The translations under genes were made by a program, and so were the position numbers. The notes beneath the pieces were generated by a model. That model was not told the DNA's origin. It saw nothing but the letters and a program-made list of their open reading frames with translations, and did not search any database. Of a stretch of 64,000 nt of DNA, positions 36,941 through 45,819 are shown one piece after another; within the stretch, counting starts at the first letter, position 1, and each line of letters starts with the position of its first letter. The DNA comes from Sulfurovum xiamenensis. GTDB lineage: Bacteria > Campylobacterota > Campylobacteria > Campylobacterales > Sulfurovaceae. Where the stretch lies: the NCBI RefSeq assembly GCF_030347995.1, contig NZ_JAQIBC010000001.1, positions 124,001 through 188,000 on the forward strand, in the 5' to 3' direction.

Positions 36941-38329
36941 TTAAAAGTTATAATTTACAATCAGTCTATACTCATCCCAGTCAAATGGAACATCATTTTT
37001 ATAACCAAATTTATTTGGGAAATTTCCTCTAAATCTTAGATTCAAGTCTTTTGTTGCTTGGTATTGAATGTCAAAACCAGGCTCTGTTGCTTTTAATCCG
37101 GCAGCATAAGCACTTGAGTTTTCTCCAACATCAAATTCTGTATAATAGACAGAAGCTTTCACATCTGCATCAAGTAGTTCATTGAAATTATATGCTGCTG
37201 CGATTTTCCAGCTATCAGTATCTGCAAAGAACTGGTGTCTTGTTACCATTGCTTGGGTAAATGCCGGCATTCCACCCCATGGCGTAATGATACCGCCATT
37301 CATAAAATTACTATCACCACTCTCACCTGTTTGAGAATAAGCAACATATCCACTTAATGCACCTGAACTTGCACCTAATTTTACACCCCAGTAATCACTG
37401 TCAACATTACCTGCGAGTGAACCACCTACATCGCTTTGGCCGATATACTGTGCTGAAGCATTCATTTTTACATTCTCGTTCAACAAACACTTCCAACCAT
37501 AATCAGCTTGAAGATAGACTGCATTCAAGATATCATGTGCATAATAATCCCATGCCTGTAAAGTGAGTCCATCAAATCCTTTATAGATTACAGCTCCCAC
37601 CGTTACACCATCTGTTTTATTATCAATACTTCCATCGTTATTAAAATCATTATAACCCAATGCGACAGTACCCATATTAACAAAATCGCCACTTTGTGCC
37701 AATGTTGTACCTGCACCGTAACCACTGATAATACCAAGTCCATAACCATCGTCATAAATGTTACTGAATGTACCAGTCGTCTCTCTAGTAATATGTGCCA
37801 AGGTCAATGTCGTATCTTCAATGTCAGTATTTGTCAATACCGCTGCTTCAAAAAGATTCGGCAGCATTCTTGCATCATCAGCCCCTGCTAATGGTGTATC
37901 AAGTCTTTGACGGCCCACTTTGATGTTTGTATTTCCAAATGCATAGTTAAGGTATGCTTGCCCTATAAATACATAATTCTCTCCATCACGACCAGTCAGT
38001 GAAGGGTCATAACTAGCAGAACCACCACCGTCAAGATCTTCATCATGCATATCAAATCCATATACACCATAAGCTGCCACAGTTGCTGTAAATCCATTAA
38101 AGTCTGGCGACTTATATCCTATATAACCCCCTGTTGCAAGTGTATTACGGTTATTTTCTATCCCTCCCAAATATGTTCTATCAACATAAAATGTTCTGAA
38201 TTGTCCAAACACTTCACCATAATCTACTTCTGTTTCTTGCACAGCTACAACCGGTTCTACCGGTGCAATATCTCCTCCCGCCATGAGCAATGTTGATGCT
38301 ATGACAGATAATGCTAAATGTTTTCTCAT
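36941..38329 (-). CDS. OprD-like outer-membrane porin
   Basis: A 462-residue beta-barrel protein with a signal peptide, many alternating hydrophobic strands and a C-terminal aromatic residue (ending NYNF), the usual outer-membrane insertion signal. The region with KVGRQRLDTPLAGADDARMLPNLFEA is the type seen in OprD-family porins. An N-terminal stretch rich in Pro/Val follows the signal. GGAG precedes the ATG. Position between the two-component genes and actP suggests it lets acetate or related carboxylates in; this is inference. Confidence 0.85.
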   Translation of the reverse strand: MRKHLALSVIASTLLMAGGDIAPVEPVVAVQETEVDYGEVFGQFRTFYVDRTYLGGIENNRNTLATGGYIGYKSPDFNGFTATVAAYGVYGFDMHDEDLDGGGSASYDPSLTGRDGENYVFIGQAYLNYAFGNTNIKVGRQRLDTPLAGADDARMLPNLFEAAVLTNTDIEDTTLTLAHITRETTGTFSNIYDDGYGLGIISGYGAGTTLAQSGDFVNMGTVALGYNDFNNDGSIDNKTDGVTVGAVIYKGFDGLTLQAWDYYAHDILNAVYLQADYGWKCLLNENVKMNASAQYIGQSDVGGSLAGNVDSDYWGVKLGASSGALSGYVAYSQTGESGDSNFMNGGIITPWGGMPAFTQAMVTRHQFFADTDSWKIAAAYNFNELLDADVKASVYYTEFDVGENSSAYAAGLKATEPGFDIQYQATKDLNLRFRGNFPNKFGYKNDVPFDWDEYRLIVNYNF

Positions 38330-38343
38330 TGTGTCTCCTTATA

Positions 38344-38349
38344 TTTATA
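38344..38349 (-). promoter_or_regulatory. Candidate -10 box for the porin gene
   Basis: TATAAA (in CGTATAAATATAAGG) on the minus strand, close before the porin ATG. The TAGCATT repeats lie where the -35 would be. Confidence 0.4.
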
Positions 38350-38373
38350 CGTTGGCAGTATGAAGGGTGAACG

Positions 38374-38391
38374 TAGCATTAACATAGCATT
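38374..38391 (-). promoter_or_regulatory. Direct repeat, candidate response-regulator operator
   Basis: Two identical 7-mers (TAGCATT, at 38374-38380 and 38385-38391; AATGCTA on the coding strand) lie 11 bp apart, i.e. one helical turn. The near copy ends 25 bp upstream of the -10 box. OmpR-type regulators bind such paired half-sites, and one is encoded directly upstream. Confidence 0.45.
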
Positions 38392-38478
38392 CGATCAAAG
38401 AGAGGAAAAGTTGTATTAAAAAAAATTATAGGTGTGTATATTGGTTACAATTAAAGCGATAAAAATGTATCCAGAAGA

Positions 38479-39141
38479 TCATATTTGTTTAGAAAGTGTA
38501 TATCCTACGCCCTTCAGTGTGGTGATGAGATCTTCTTTAAGTACTTGACGAAGTCGATGTATCTCTGCCCGTATAATGGCATTATCTACAGGGTTGTCAT
38601 CCCAGGCATAGTGTCTGAGCATTTCAAAATCTACCACTTTGTTTATATTTTTTGCGAACAGGTCCAAGATCTGTAATTGTTTTTGTGTGAGCAGCTGTGC
38701 TTCTCCATCAAAAAATAGAGATTTATTTTCTGCATCATAGCTGTACATCTTTGATATCTTTATCAAATCTTTTGCCCTAATATCTGCCATTTTTAACAAT
38801 CTTTCAATGTGTAAACTTAACTCTTTGAGATGAAAAGGTTTTTTCAAGTAGTCATAGCAGCCCAATGCATAGGCCTGACTGATCTGCTCTATCTCTGTAA
38901 TAGCAGAGATAAAGATAGTAGGCACATAGATCTTCTCTTTTTGCAGTTTGTCAAGTAAAGAGAGCCCATCCATACTTGGTGTATTGATATCGAAGATAAA
39001 AAGATCATAGCTGTTCGAAGCTATATTCTCATAGGCTTCCTTGCCATCTTCAAATGCTGTCACTTCAAACCCGGTATCTGACAGATACTCTTTGATAGCA
39101 CCCTGGAGCATCAACTCATCTTCAAGTAATAATACTTTCAT
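38479..39141 (-). CDS. OmpR/PhoB-type response regulator
   Basis: A 220-residue regulator: receiver domain with LLLEDE (acidic pair), phospho-acceptor in FIFDINTPS (about residue 51) and KKPFHLKEL (conserved Lys), then a winged-helix DNA-binding domain ending DLITTLKGVGYTL, typical of OmpR. The ATG at 39141 has AGGAG upstream and overlaps the kinase stop by 20 bp; a longer N-terminal extension would be non-conserved. It forms a pair with the sensor kinase and precedes the porin. Confidence 0.93.
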   Translation of the reverse strand: MKVLLLEDELMLQGAIKEYLSDTGFEVTAFEDGKEAYENIASNSYDLFIFDINTPSMDGLSLLDKLQKEKIYVPTIFISAITEIEQISQAYALGCYDYLKKPFHLKELSLHIERLLKMADIRAKDLIKISKMYSYDAENKSLFFDGEAQLLTQKQLQILDLFAKNINKVVDFEMLRHYAWDDNPVDNAIIRAEIHRLRQVLKEDLITTLKGVGYTLSKQI

Positions 39142-40771
39142 CCTGCTCCTTTTTTTTGAACCTATAGCAAAACACGGTTCTGTCATCATCAGACTGTACT
39201 TCTATTTTAACATTTTCTTTTTGACATATGCTATAGACTATCTCCAGTCCCAATCCGAATCCACCCCTGACATCATTCTCACGTTCGAAGGGCTTAAAGA
39301 TACGTTCAGTATCTTCTATTTTGGGTGAATTACCTATGAACTCTAAAATGATCTCTTCGTTTTCTTCTTTCAGTACTACCTTTATGTCTGTACCCCGGTT
39401 AGCATATTTGATCGCATTGGATAGGTTGTTGTCCACTATTCTTTGCAGCTCTTCTTCACTAAAATAGATCCAAAGGTCATTTTGTATCTCTTCTATGATC
39501 TTGTGTTTATTACCTGCTGCAATTTCTTCAAAAAAGTCCACTCTCTCTTTAAGAAAATCAGACATATTAAAATGCTTTTTTCTATAGTCAAAACGGTTTT
39601 TTTTCACCATATAACTCAAATCGGCATAGATATTGGAGATGATCTTGCTTGCTGCTTCTATTTTAGTCAGATACCTGTTTTCTCCTTCTTTCATTTTAAA
39701 CAGATCTATATGGGTCATGATGACTGCCAAAGGTGTATTGATCTCATGAATGGAATGTTTGATGAAACTGTCTTGAGCCTTCACCAGTGAAGCATTGAAG
39801 TCTTTTTCCTGTTCCAGTAAGATATTCTGTTCACTCAAATCTTTTGTTTTTTGTTCAACCTTTGATTCGAGTGTAAGATTCAACTCTTTGAGTTTCTGTT
39901 TTCTTTCCTGAATAGCAGTGATCATGGTATTGATGTAATGTACCATCTTTTTAAACTCAAAGAGCCGTATATTCTCTTCATCTATCCTTTCATACGTGAA
40001 TGCAGCTTTTTCAAAATAACGGTTGAATAGTGATATCTCTTTGTTCAGTATATGATTCGTAATGAGAATTCCTACCATTCCTACGATAAATAAAATAACG
40101 AGCAGGAGTACCATTTGAAGAGAATAGTGATTGAGTTTATTTTTGAGTGTTTCCCTTTGGTTTTGGATCAGTTTTTCTACTTCATCAAGATAGACACCTG
40201 TTCCGACCATCCAACCCCAGGGTTCGAATGATTTTGCATAAGATATCTTTGGGCTTAACAGACCTGTAGTAGGTTTTAACCATTGATACTCAACAAACCC
40301 ACCCCCTTTGGTCCGTGAGATATCTATAAGATCTTTGATCACCATCACGCCATTGGTATCCTGAGTCTCATAGAGGTTTTTACCTACATTTTGTCTTTGG
40401 ATAGGGTCAGAAACTACCACACCGTTAAAATCATAGACAAAAATGTATCCTGTACCGTCTTGACGTCCGTAAAGTTCTTCTATGGCATGAAGTATCTGTT
40501 TCTTTACAGTTGCTTCATCTTGTGCTTTGTCTCTATAGTCATAGGCATCATTAATAAAGTTAAGTACACGTGTGGTATCAAAAACGATCGTATCTTTTTG
40601 TTTCTGAATAAATTCAGCATGCAGACTTTGTGCTTCAATTTCAAAATTTTGATACTCTTTATAGGCAACGATAGCCGAAAAAACTACGATGACCATAAGC
40701 ATCAGTAGCATACCGGCTACATGTATACTTGCAATGGTTTTATTTTTTAAAAAATTGATCATACGCTCCAT
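39122..40771 (-). CDS. Cache-domain sensor histidine kinase
   Basis: A 549-residue membrane kinase. Two spans (about 20-40 and 210-235) enclose a periplasmic single-Cache domain (with DGTGYIFVYDFNGVVVSDP and SFEPWGWMVGTGVYL), the usual small-ligand sensor of carboxylates and similar molecules. A coiled coil follows, then the H-box SIHEINTPL, N-box NNLSNAIKYA and G-box GGFGLGLEIV. All kinase motifs are intact. The ATG used may instead be the one three codons later, with GGAG nearby. Acetate or a related acid is the attractive ligand, given the locus. Confidence 0.9.
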   Translation of the reverse strand: MERMINFLKNKTIASIHVAGMLLMLMVIVVFSAIVAYKEYQNFEIEAQSLHAEFIQKQKDTIVFDTTRVLNFINDAYDYRDKAQDEATVKKQILHAIEELYGRQDGTGYIFVYDFNGVVVSDPIQRQNVGKNLYETQDTNGVMVIKDLIDISRTKGGGFVEYQWLKPTTGLLSPKISYAKSFEPWGWMVGTGVYLDEVEKLIQNQRETLKNKLNHYSLQMVLLLVILFIVGMVGILITNHILNKEISLFNRYFEKAAFTYERIDEENIRLFEFKKMVHYINTMITAIQERKQKLKELNLTLESKVEQKTKDLSEQNILLEQEKDFNASLVKAQDSFIKHSIHEINTPLAVIMTHIDLFKMKEGENRYLTKIEAASKIISNIYADLSYMVKKNRFDYRKKHFNMSDFLKERVDFFEEIAAGNKHKIIEEIQNDLWIYFSEEELQRIVDNNLSNAIKYANRGTDIKVVLKEENEEIILEFIGNSPKIEDTERIFKPFERENDVRGGFGLGLEIVYSICQKENVKIEVQSDDDRTVFCYRFKKKEQDESIIT

Positions 40772-40932
40772 CTACAGTGGCAGCATGGGTCAGTCTGTTC
40801 GACTTCACTGCCATTCTGCTTTCAAATCATACCAAGAACCAAAAAGCTTTTTTAATATAGGACCCAGTATATTAAGTTTTATGATATGTAAGATAATACC
40901 ATGATTTGATAAACTATTTATGATATTTATGA

Positions 40933-40938
40933 TAGAAT
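40933..40938 (+). promoter_or_regulatory. Candidate -10 box for ppa
   Basis: TAGAAT 31 bp before the ppa ATG in a very AT-rich, divergent gap (196 bp) shared with the kinase gene. A GGAG ribosome site follows. Confidence 0.4.
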
Positions 40939-40968
40939 CTCCAAAATTTAACCTATGGAGATGTTCTT

Positions 40969-41487
40969 ATGGATATTACTAAAATCGGACCTGGTGAAAA
41001 CCCAGATGCTGTAAAAGCAATTATAGAAGTACCACTTAACTCAGCGATCAAATATGAAATAGACAAAGATTCAGGTGCTGTTGAAGTAGATAGAGTACTT
41101 TACTCTGCTATGCACTACCCTGCAAACTACGGGTTTGTAGCCAATACATTGTCAGATGACGGTGACCCGGCTGATATCCTTGTACTATGTGACTATCCGC
41201 TTCAAGCAGGTTCATATATTAAATGTAGACTTGTAGGTGTACTGATGACAGAAGATGAAAGTGGTGGAGATGAAAAGCTGATCGCTGTTCCTACAGAAAA
41301 AATAGATCCAACTTATAAAAACATTCAAGACTTAGGTGATGTGCCGGAGCATACACTCAACCGTATCAAGAATTTCTTTGAAACATACAAAATGCTTGAG
41401 CCAAACAAATGGGTAAAAGTATCTGGTTTTCAAGACAAAGCAGCTGCAACAGCTATCTTGGAAAAAGCGATCAAAAACTACAAATAA
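40969..41487 (+). CDS. ppa: Inorganic pyrophosphatase
   Basis: Family I soluble pyrophosphatase of 172 residues. It hydrolyses PPi and so drives biosynthesis, including the Acs reaction encoded nearby. The metal-binding signature DGDPADILVL is intact, preceded by YPANYGFVANT and followed by the KIDPTYKNIQDL segment. Standalone, with a GGAG ribosome site and a hairpin downstream. Confidence 0.97.
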   Translation: MDITKIGPGENPDAVKAIIEVPLNSAIKYEIDKDSGAVEVDRVLYSAMHYPANYGFVANTLSDDGDPADILVLCDYPLQAGSYIKCRLVGVLMTEDESGGDEKLIAVPTEKIDPTYKNIQDLGDVPEHTLNRIKNFFETYKMLEPNKWVKVSGFQDKAAATAILEKAIKNYK

Positions 41488-41498
41488 TATATGTTATC

Positions 41499-41521
41499 AT
41501 TCTCGGGATATCCCCGGGAAT
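41499..41521. terminator. GC-rich hairpin downstream of ppa
   Basis: ATTCTCGGG (41499-41507) pairs with CCCGGGAAT (41513-41521), 8 of 9 bp, between the convergent ppa and amidase genes. It is the most GC-rich non-coding stretch nearby and may serve both strands. Confidence 0.5.
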
Positions 41522-41538
41522 CAATCAATTCTCTAAAT

Positions 41539-42309
41539 TTAAAATCCAATTTCTCTTTTTCTATTATCTAAATACCTGTTCACTCCTTCAACAATACCCT
41601 CAGCGATCTCTTCTTGATAATCTGATGTAAAGAGTCTTTTACGCTCTTTGGAATTAGTAATATACCCTACCTCTACAAGAATAGAAGGTCTGCTGGCTCC
41701 CACAAGTACATAAAATGGTGCCGGCCTTACACCGCCATCTTTTACATCGTCATACTCACTCTTTAAATGCTTCATAATATTCTGTTGTACATCTATAGCA
41801 AGCTTATGAGACTGTATGATCTTAGGTCCGTTCAATACAGAATCAATGATCACCTCTTGACTTAACTTATCAGTGCCTTTGAGAACGGATGCATTTTCTC
41901 TTGCAGCAATACGTTGGGACTTTTCGTCTCTTGTTTTTTGTAAAAAATAAGTCTCAACCCCTTCAACTTCATCAAAACGGCTGGTGTCACCAATGGCATT
42001 GGCATGGATAGAGATGAACACCTTCGCATCTTTCCTGTCTGCTATTCTTGTACGCTGTCCTAGTGTCAGGAATCTGTCACGGTTTCTTGTAAGATAGACC
42101 TTATACCCTTCACTTTTAAATTCTCTTTTAAGTTTTTTAGTGATTTGAAGAACAAGGTCTTTTTCTTTCCTGCTATCGCACAATGCCCCGCAGTCATGCC
42201 CACCATGCCCTGCATCTATCACAACAAGACTGTCTGACCTGTCAACACTGGGACCACCACACCCCACTAATAAAAATAGTGCACTAAATCCAACTATGAG
42301 TTTTGTCAT
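41539..42309 (-). CDS. N-acetylmuramoyl-L-alanine amidase (lipoprotein type)
   Basis: A 256-residue Amidase_3 enzyme that cleaves the bond between MurNAc and the stem peptide. The N-terminus (LFLLVGCGG) is a lipobox, so it is probably anchored to a membrane. Zinc ligands and active site: VIDAGHGGHD near the start, SIHAN and the catalytic LVEVGYITN. It is a close paralogue of the gene just upstream but lacks that gene's N-terminal domain. Both lie at the 3' end of a long operon with pyrH and tyrS. Confidence 0.9.
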   Translation of the reverse strand: MTKLIVGFSALFLLVGCGGPSVDRSDSLVVIDAGHGGHDCGALCDSRKEKDLVLQITKKLKREFKSEGYKVYLTRNRDRFLTLGQRTRIADRKDAKVFISIHANAIGDTSRFDEVEGVETYFLQKTRDEKSQRIAARENASVLKGTDKLSQEVIIDSVLNGPKIIQSHKLAIDVQQNIMKHLKSEYDDVKDGGVRPAPFYVLVGASRPSILVEVGYITNSKERKRLFTSDYQEEIAEGIVEGVNRYLDNRKREIGF

Positions 42310-42341
42310 TTCTTATCCTATTTTAAAATGCATATCATTTA

Positions 42342-43511
42342 TTATAAGTCAATTTCTTTTTTTCGATTATTTAAATAGATATCTACACCCTCGGCAATAC
42401 CTTTAGCAATCAACTCCTGATAACGTGGGGTAAAGAGCCTCTTACGCTCTTTTGGATGTGAAATATATCCTACTTCCACAAGTATGGAAGGTCTACTGGC
42501 ACCCACAAGTACCCAAAAAGGTGCATGTCTCACTCCACCATCTTTCACGCCTTTATACCTTGTATGCAAATTGGTCATGATCCTTCGCTGCACGTCAATG
42601 GCAAGCTTATTAGACTCAACGATCTTGGGTCCGGAAAGCACTGAATCAATAACAACATTACGACTCAGTTTGTTCATACCTTTCAGTACGGCTCTATTTT
42701 CCCGTTCTGCAATACGTTGAGATTTTGCATCTCTTGTTTTTTGTAAGAAAAATGTTTCAACACCGTGTACCTTGTTGCGTTTTCTTTTGGGTACGGAGTT
42801 CGCATGGATAGAAATAAAGATTGCTGCATTCTTCTTATCAGCGATTTTGGTACGCTGCGGAAGTTTTAAAAAACGGTCTTTCCTGCGTGTCATATGTACA
42901 GAATAACCCTCTTTTTTCAGTTGTCTTTCGAGTCTTTTTGATATTTGAAGCACAAGGTCTTTTTCTCTTTTTCCTCCTCCTATGGCACCCGTATCGTGTC
43001 CACCATGTCCAGCATCTATCACAATCAATTTATCTTTATTGGATCGGATCAATGTAGGCTTTTTTGTCACTTTTTTAGTGTTACCATGAGGTTTATGATA
43101 GCGTTTAGCAGGAAGCACACTGCTATTTTTAGGTAAAGAAATATGATAACTCTTATTTGAAAAAAATGGTTGATACGCTAGTGGTTTTGACGATCCATAC
43201 CCTGTGATCACCACACGTACAGTATCGGCTTTATTCTGAGCCAGGCGGACATGTGGTCCCAGTCCCAGCGGTACGCGATTATGCGCGATACGTGTATCTT
43301 TAAAGTCGTAAATTTCTCTAGGGGGATTACTGAGTGTAAAGTGTTTGACACTCTTTTTATTAAAATTTTTAGAAAAAAGAAGACGCAGTTCATCTTTTTT
43401 GACAATAGCCTTTTGTAACATGTTCCCGCTGGGGAACAGTAGTGTATTCAGTAGCAGCAGTAAAAGAAAAACCCTACTCAACTTAGGCATCGTTTTACTT
43501 ATCTTCTCCAT
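42342..43511 (-). CDS. N-acetylmuramoyl-L-alanine amidase with AMIN-like N-terminal region
   Basis: A 389-residue amidase with a signal-like N-terminus (run of Leu), an N-terminal domain of about 120 residues (AMIN-like, which targets AmiC proteins to the division septum), a basic linker, and an Amidase_3 domain with VIDAGHGGHDTGA, SIHAN and LVEVGYIS. The start overlaps the nitronate-type gene by 17 bp; an internal ATG seven codons in is possible. EnvC-like and FtsEX genes, its likely activators, are encoded upstream in the same direction. Confidence 0.9.
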   Translation of the reverse strand: MEKISKTMPKLSRVFLLLLLLNTLLFPSGNMLQKAIVKKDELRLLFSKNFNKKSVKHFTLSNPPREIYDFKDTRIAHNRVPLGLGPHVRLAQNKADTVRVVITGYGSSKPLAYQPFFSNKSYHISLPKNSSVLPAKRYHKPHGNTKKVTKKPTLIRSNKDKLIVIDAGHGGHDTGAIGGGKREKDLVLQISKRLERQLKKEGYSVHMTRRKDRFLKLPQRTKIADKKNAAIFISIHANSVPKRKRNKVHGVETFFLQKTRDAKSQRIAERENRAVLKGMNKLSRNVVIDSVLSGPKIVESNKLAIDVQRRIMTNLHTRYKGVKDGGVRHAPFWVLVGASRPSILVEVGYISHPKERKRLFTPRYQELIAKGIAEGVDIYLNNRKKEIDL

Positions 43512-44604
43512 TCATCAATTTATCCATCAGTTCTTTCACTGTGATGATCTCTGTAAGGCGATACCCGTTGGCACCTGTAAAAAAGAGACCCGTCTCTTTG
43601 ATACCATCATACGCATCGGTCAGTCTATCTGCAATACAATACCCTACAATTTTCGCTTCTTCACCACGATGACATGGTGCAACACAGTTTGAGATACATG
43701 CCACTTTTGGTGCAGTGCCTTTCTCTATATCTTCATGAAGCTGTGTTTTTACACCACGGGCAGGATATCCTACTGGAGATTTGAAGAGTTTAATATCCTC
43801 TTCTTTTGCATTAATGATAATATCCTTCATTACTTGACTGGCATCGCATTCCACTGTACCTATGAAGCGTGTACCCATCTGTACACCATCTGCACCCAGT
43901 TCCATCATTTTGACAATGTCATCATGATCCCACACACCACCTGCAGCGATAATAGGCATAGAACCCCAGTTTTTAGCTTCCTCAACCACAGGAGGTAGAA
44001 TCGCTTCCAACTGATTTTCAGGCATGAAACACTCTTCATATTTGAATCCCTGGTGTCCTCCACTGAGCGGACCTTCGACAATAACAGCGTCGGGGAGTCT
44101 ATTATGTGTCTTTTTCCAACGACGACATAATATCTTTAATGCTTTCGCCGTTGATACAATAGGAACTAATGCAACATCAGGATAGTTCTTCGTTGCTTCA
44201 GGCATCGTAAGTGGTAAACCTGCACCTGTGATGATAATATTTGCTCCAGCCTTACATGCATCTTCTACCACACGGTTGTATTCACTTTGTGCATAGAGTA
44301 CATTCGCAGCTAAAGGCTTATCTCCACAAATTTTTCTTGCATTTTCAAATATTTTTTTGAGTGCTGTATAGGAGTAAAAGTTGATCGCATCAAGTGGTCT
44401 GTGCTCTTTACCTACCATCTCTTTAGCATCAAGGTATTTTCTATTTTTATACACACCGGTTCCTACAGCAGAGATAACACCGAGACCACCCTCTTTTGAA
44501 ACAGTTCCGGCTAATTGATCCCAAGATATACCAACACCCATACCACCTTGCACGATAGGTTTTTCAATGGTATATTTTCCAATTTTTAAAGATTTAAATG
44601 CCAC
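43495..44604 (-). CDS. FMN-dependent nitronate monooxygenase-like oxidoreductase
   Basis: A 369-residue TIM-barrel flavoprotein of the 2-nitropropane dioxygenase/FabK family. The FMN phosphate site is seen in GGVWDHDDIVKMMELGADGVQMGTRF-type residues (GADGVQMGT), and the N-terminus reads PIVQGGMGVGIS. The C-terminal part carries CISNCVAPCHRG, a cysteine-rich segment. Substrate could be a nitronate, or a fatty-acid intermediate; not determinable here. Start is GTG overlapping the tyrS stop by one base, with GAAGG upstream. Confidence 0.85.
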   Translation of the reverse strand: MAFKSLKIGKYTIEKPIVQGGMGVGISWDQLAGTVSKEGGLGVISAVGTGVYKNRKYLDAKEMVGKEHRPLDAINFYSYTALKKIFENARKICGDKPLAANVLYAQSEYNRVVEDACKAGANIIITGAGLPLTMPEATKNYPDVALVPIVSTAKALKILCRRWKKTHNRLPDAVIVEGPLSGGHQGFKYEECFMPENQLEAILPPVVEEAKNWGSMPIIAAGGVWDHDDIVKMMELGADGVQMGTRFIGTVECDASQVMKDIIINAKEEDIKLFKSPVGYPARGVKTQLHEDIEKGTAPKVACISNCVAPCHRGEEAKIVGYCIADRLTDAYDGIKETGLFFTGANGYRLTEIITVKELMDKLMNGEDK

Positions 44605-45803
44605 TACTTCACCTTCACTTTTGCAAACTTTCTTTTTCCTACCTGCAGGATATACTCTCCTGCTGTAAGATTTAACTTCTCATCAGAGATCTTTTCCTGA
44701 TCAATGCTGACTGCATTTTGTTTAATATCTCTTCTTGCTTGGGATGTAGAAGGTTCGATACCCGCATCTACCAATGCCTTGCATATCCAGATACCCTCTT
44801 CTACTTCTACTTCATTCATATCTGTTGGGAGCTGGTTTGATTTAAATACATTATCAAACTCTCCTTTGGCTAGTGTAGCCAACTCTTCATTATAAAACCT
44901 TGTAACCAGCTCAAGTGCCAGATTTTCCTTCACTGTTTTAGGGTGAAGTGTGCCTTTTTGTACATCCTCTTTCATCGTAGCGATATCTTCCAGTGATCTC
45001 TCGCTCAAAAGCTCATAATAACGCCACATCAATTCATCTGAAGTTGAAAGTGTTTTTGCATAGATATCATTGGGCTCTTCAGTGATACCGATGTAGTTGT
45101 TCAAAGACTTACTCATCTTCTGTACACCATCCAGTCCTTCCAAGATAGGCATCATCAATACAGCCTGCTCTTTCCCTACATTATACACACGCTGAAGGTG
45201 TCTTCCCATCAAAAGGTTGAATTTCTGATCTGTTCCACCGATCTCAATATCACTTTTGAGTTCAACAGAATCATACCCCTGAAGCAGTGGGTATAAAAAT
45301 TCTGAGATAGAGATACTCTGTTCATTTTTAAAACGTTTTGTAAAATCATCACGCTCAAGCATACGTGCCACACTAAAGGTTGTTGTCAATGCAACCATAC
45401 CCGCAGCACCTAATTTATTGAGCCAGGTAGAGTTAAATACTACCTCTGTCTTACTCTCATCAAGAATATTAAACACCTGTTCCTGGTACGTTTTTGCATT
45501 GGCCATGATCGTATCATTATCCAGTACTTTTCTTGTTTCGCTCTTACCGGTAGGATCCCCTATCGTTGCCGTAAAGTCACCGATAAGAAGTTGTACCCTT
45601 CCTCCGTGGTTTTGAAATGTTCGAAGCTTTTGAAGAAGGACAGTATGCCCCAGGTGCAGATCCGCACCGGTAGGGTCAAATCCTGCTTTCACTGTATATG
45701 TACTGCCATCATTATAATATTTTGAAACCAATTTCTCAATGCGTTCCATATCTATAACTTCTGCAGTACCTCTACTGATCTCTTCTAATGCTTTTTGTAC
45801 CAT
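44604..45803 (-). CDS. tyrS: Tyrosine--tRNA ligase
   Basis: Class I tRNA synthetase of 399 residues. HLGH (HIGH motif) lies at residues 50-53, and the KMSKS motif (LDGVQKMSKSLNNYIG) about residue 235. The C-terminal S4 domain contains SQARRDIKQNAVSI. Complete. It reads between spoT and the nitronate-type gene within a multi-gene operon. Confidence 0.97.
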   Translation of the reverse strand: MVQKALEEISRGTAEVIDMERIEKLVSKYYNDGSTYTVKAGFDPTGADLHLGHTVLLQKLRTFQNHGGRVQLLIGDFTATIGDPTGKSETRKVLDNDTIMANAKTYQEQVFNILDESKTEVVFNSTWLNKLGAAGMVALTTTFSVARMLERDDFTKRFKNEQSISISEFLYPLLQGYDSVELKSDIEIGGTDQKFNLLMGRHLQRVYNVGKEQAVLMMPILEGLDGVQKMSKSLNNYIGITEEPNDIYAKTLSTSDELMWRYYELLSERSLEDIATMKEDVQKGTLHPKTVKENLALELVTRFYNEELATLAKGEFDNVFKSNQLPTDMNEVEVEEGIWICKALVDAGIEPSTSQARRDIKQNAVSIDQEKISDEKLNLTAGEYILQVGKRKFAKVKVK

Positions 45804-45819
45804 TTTTACTTACCCTTGT

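Noticed and set aside
38330-38478. Sigma-54 promoter for the porin
   Set aside because: A TTGGCAG is present but the paired TGC element at the right spacing is missing; a sigma-70 -10 fits better.
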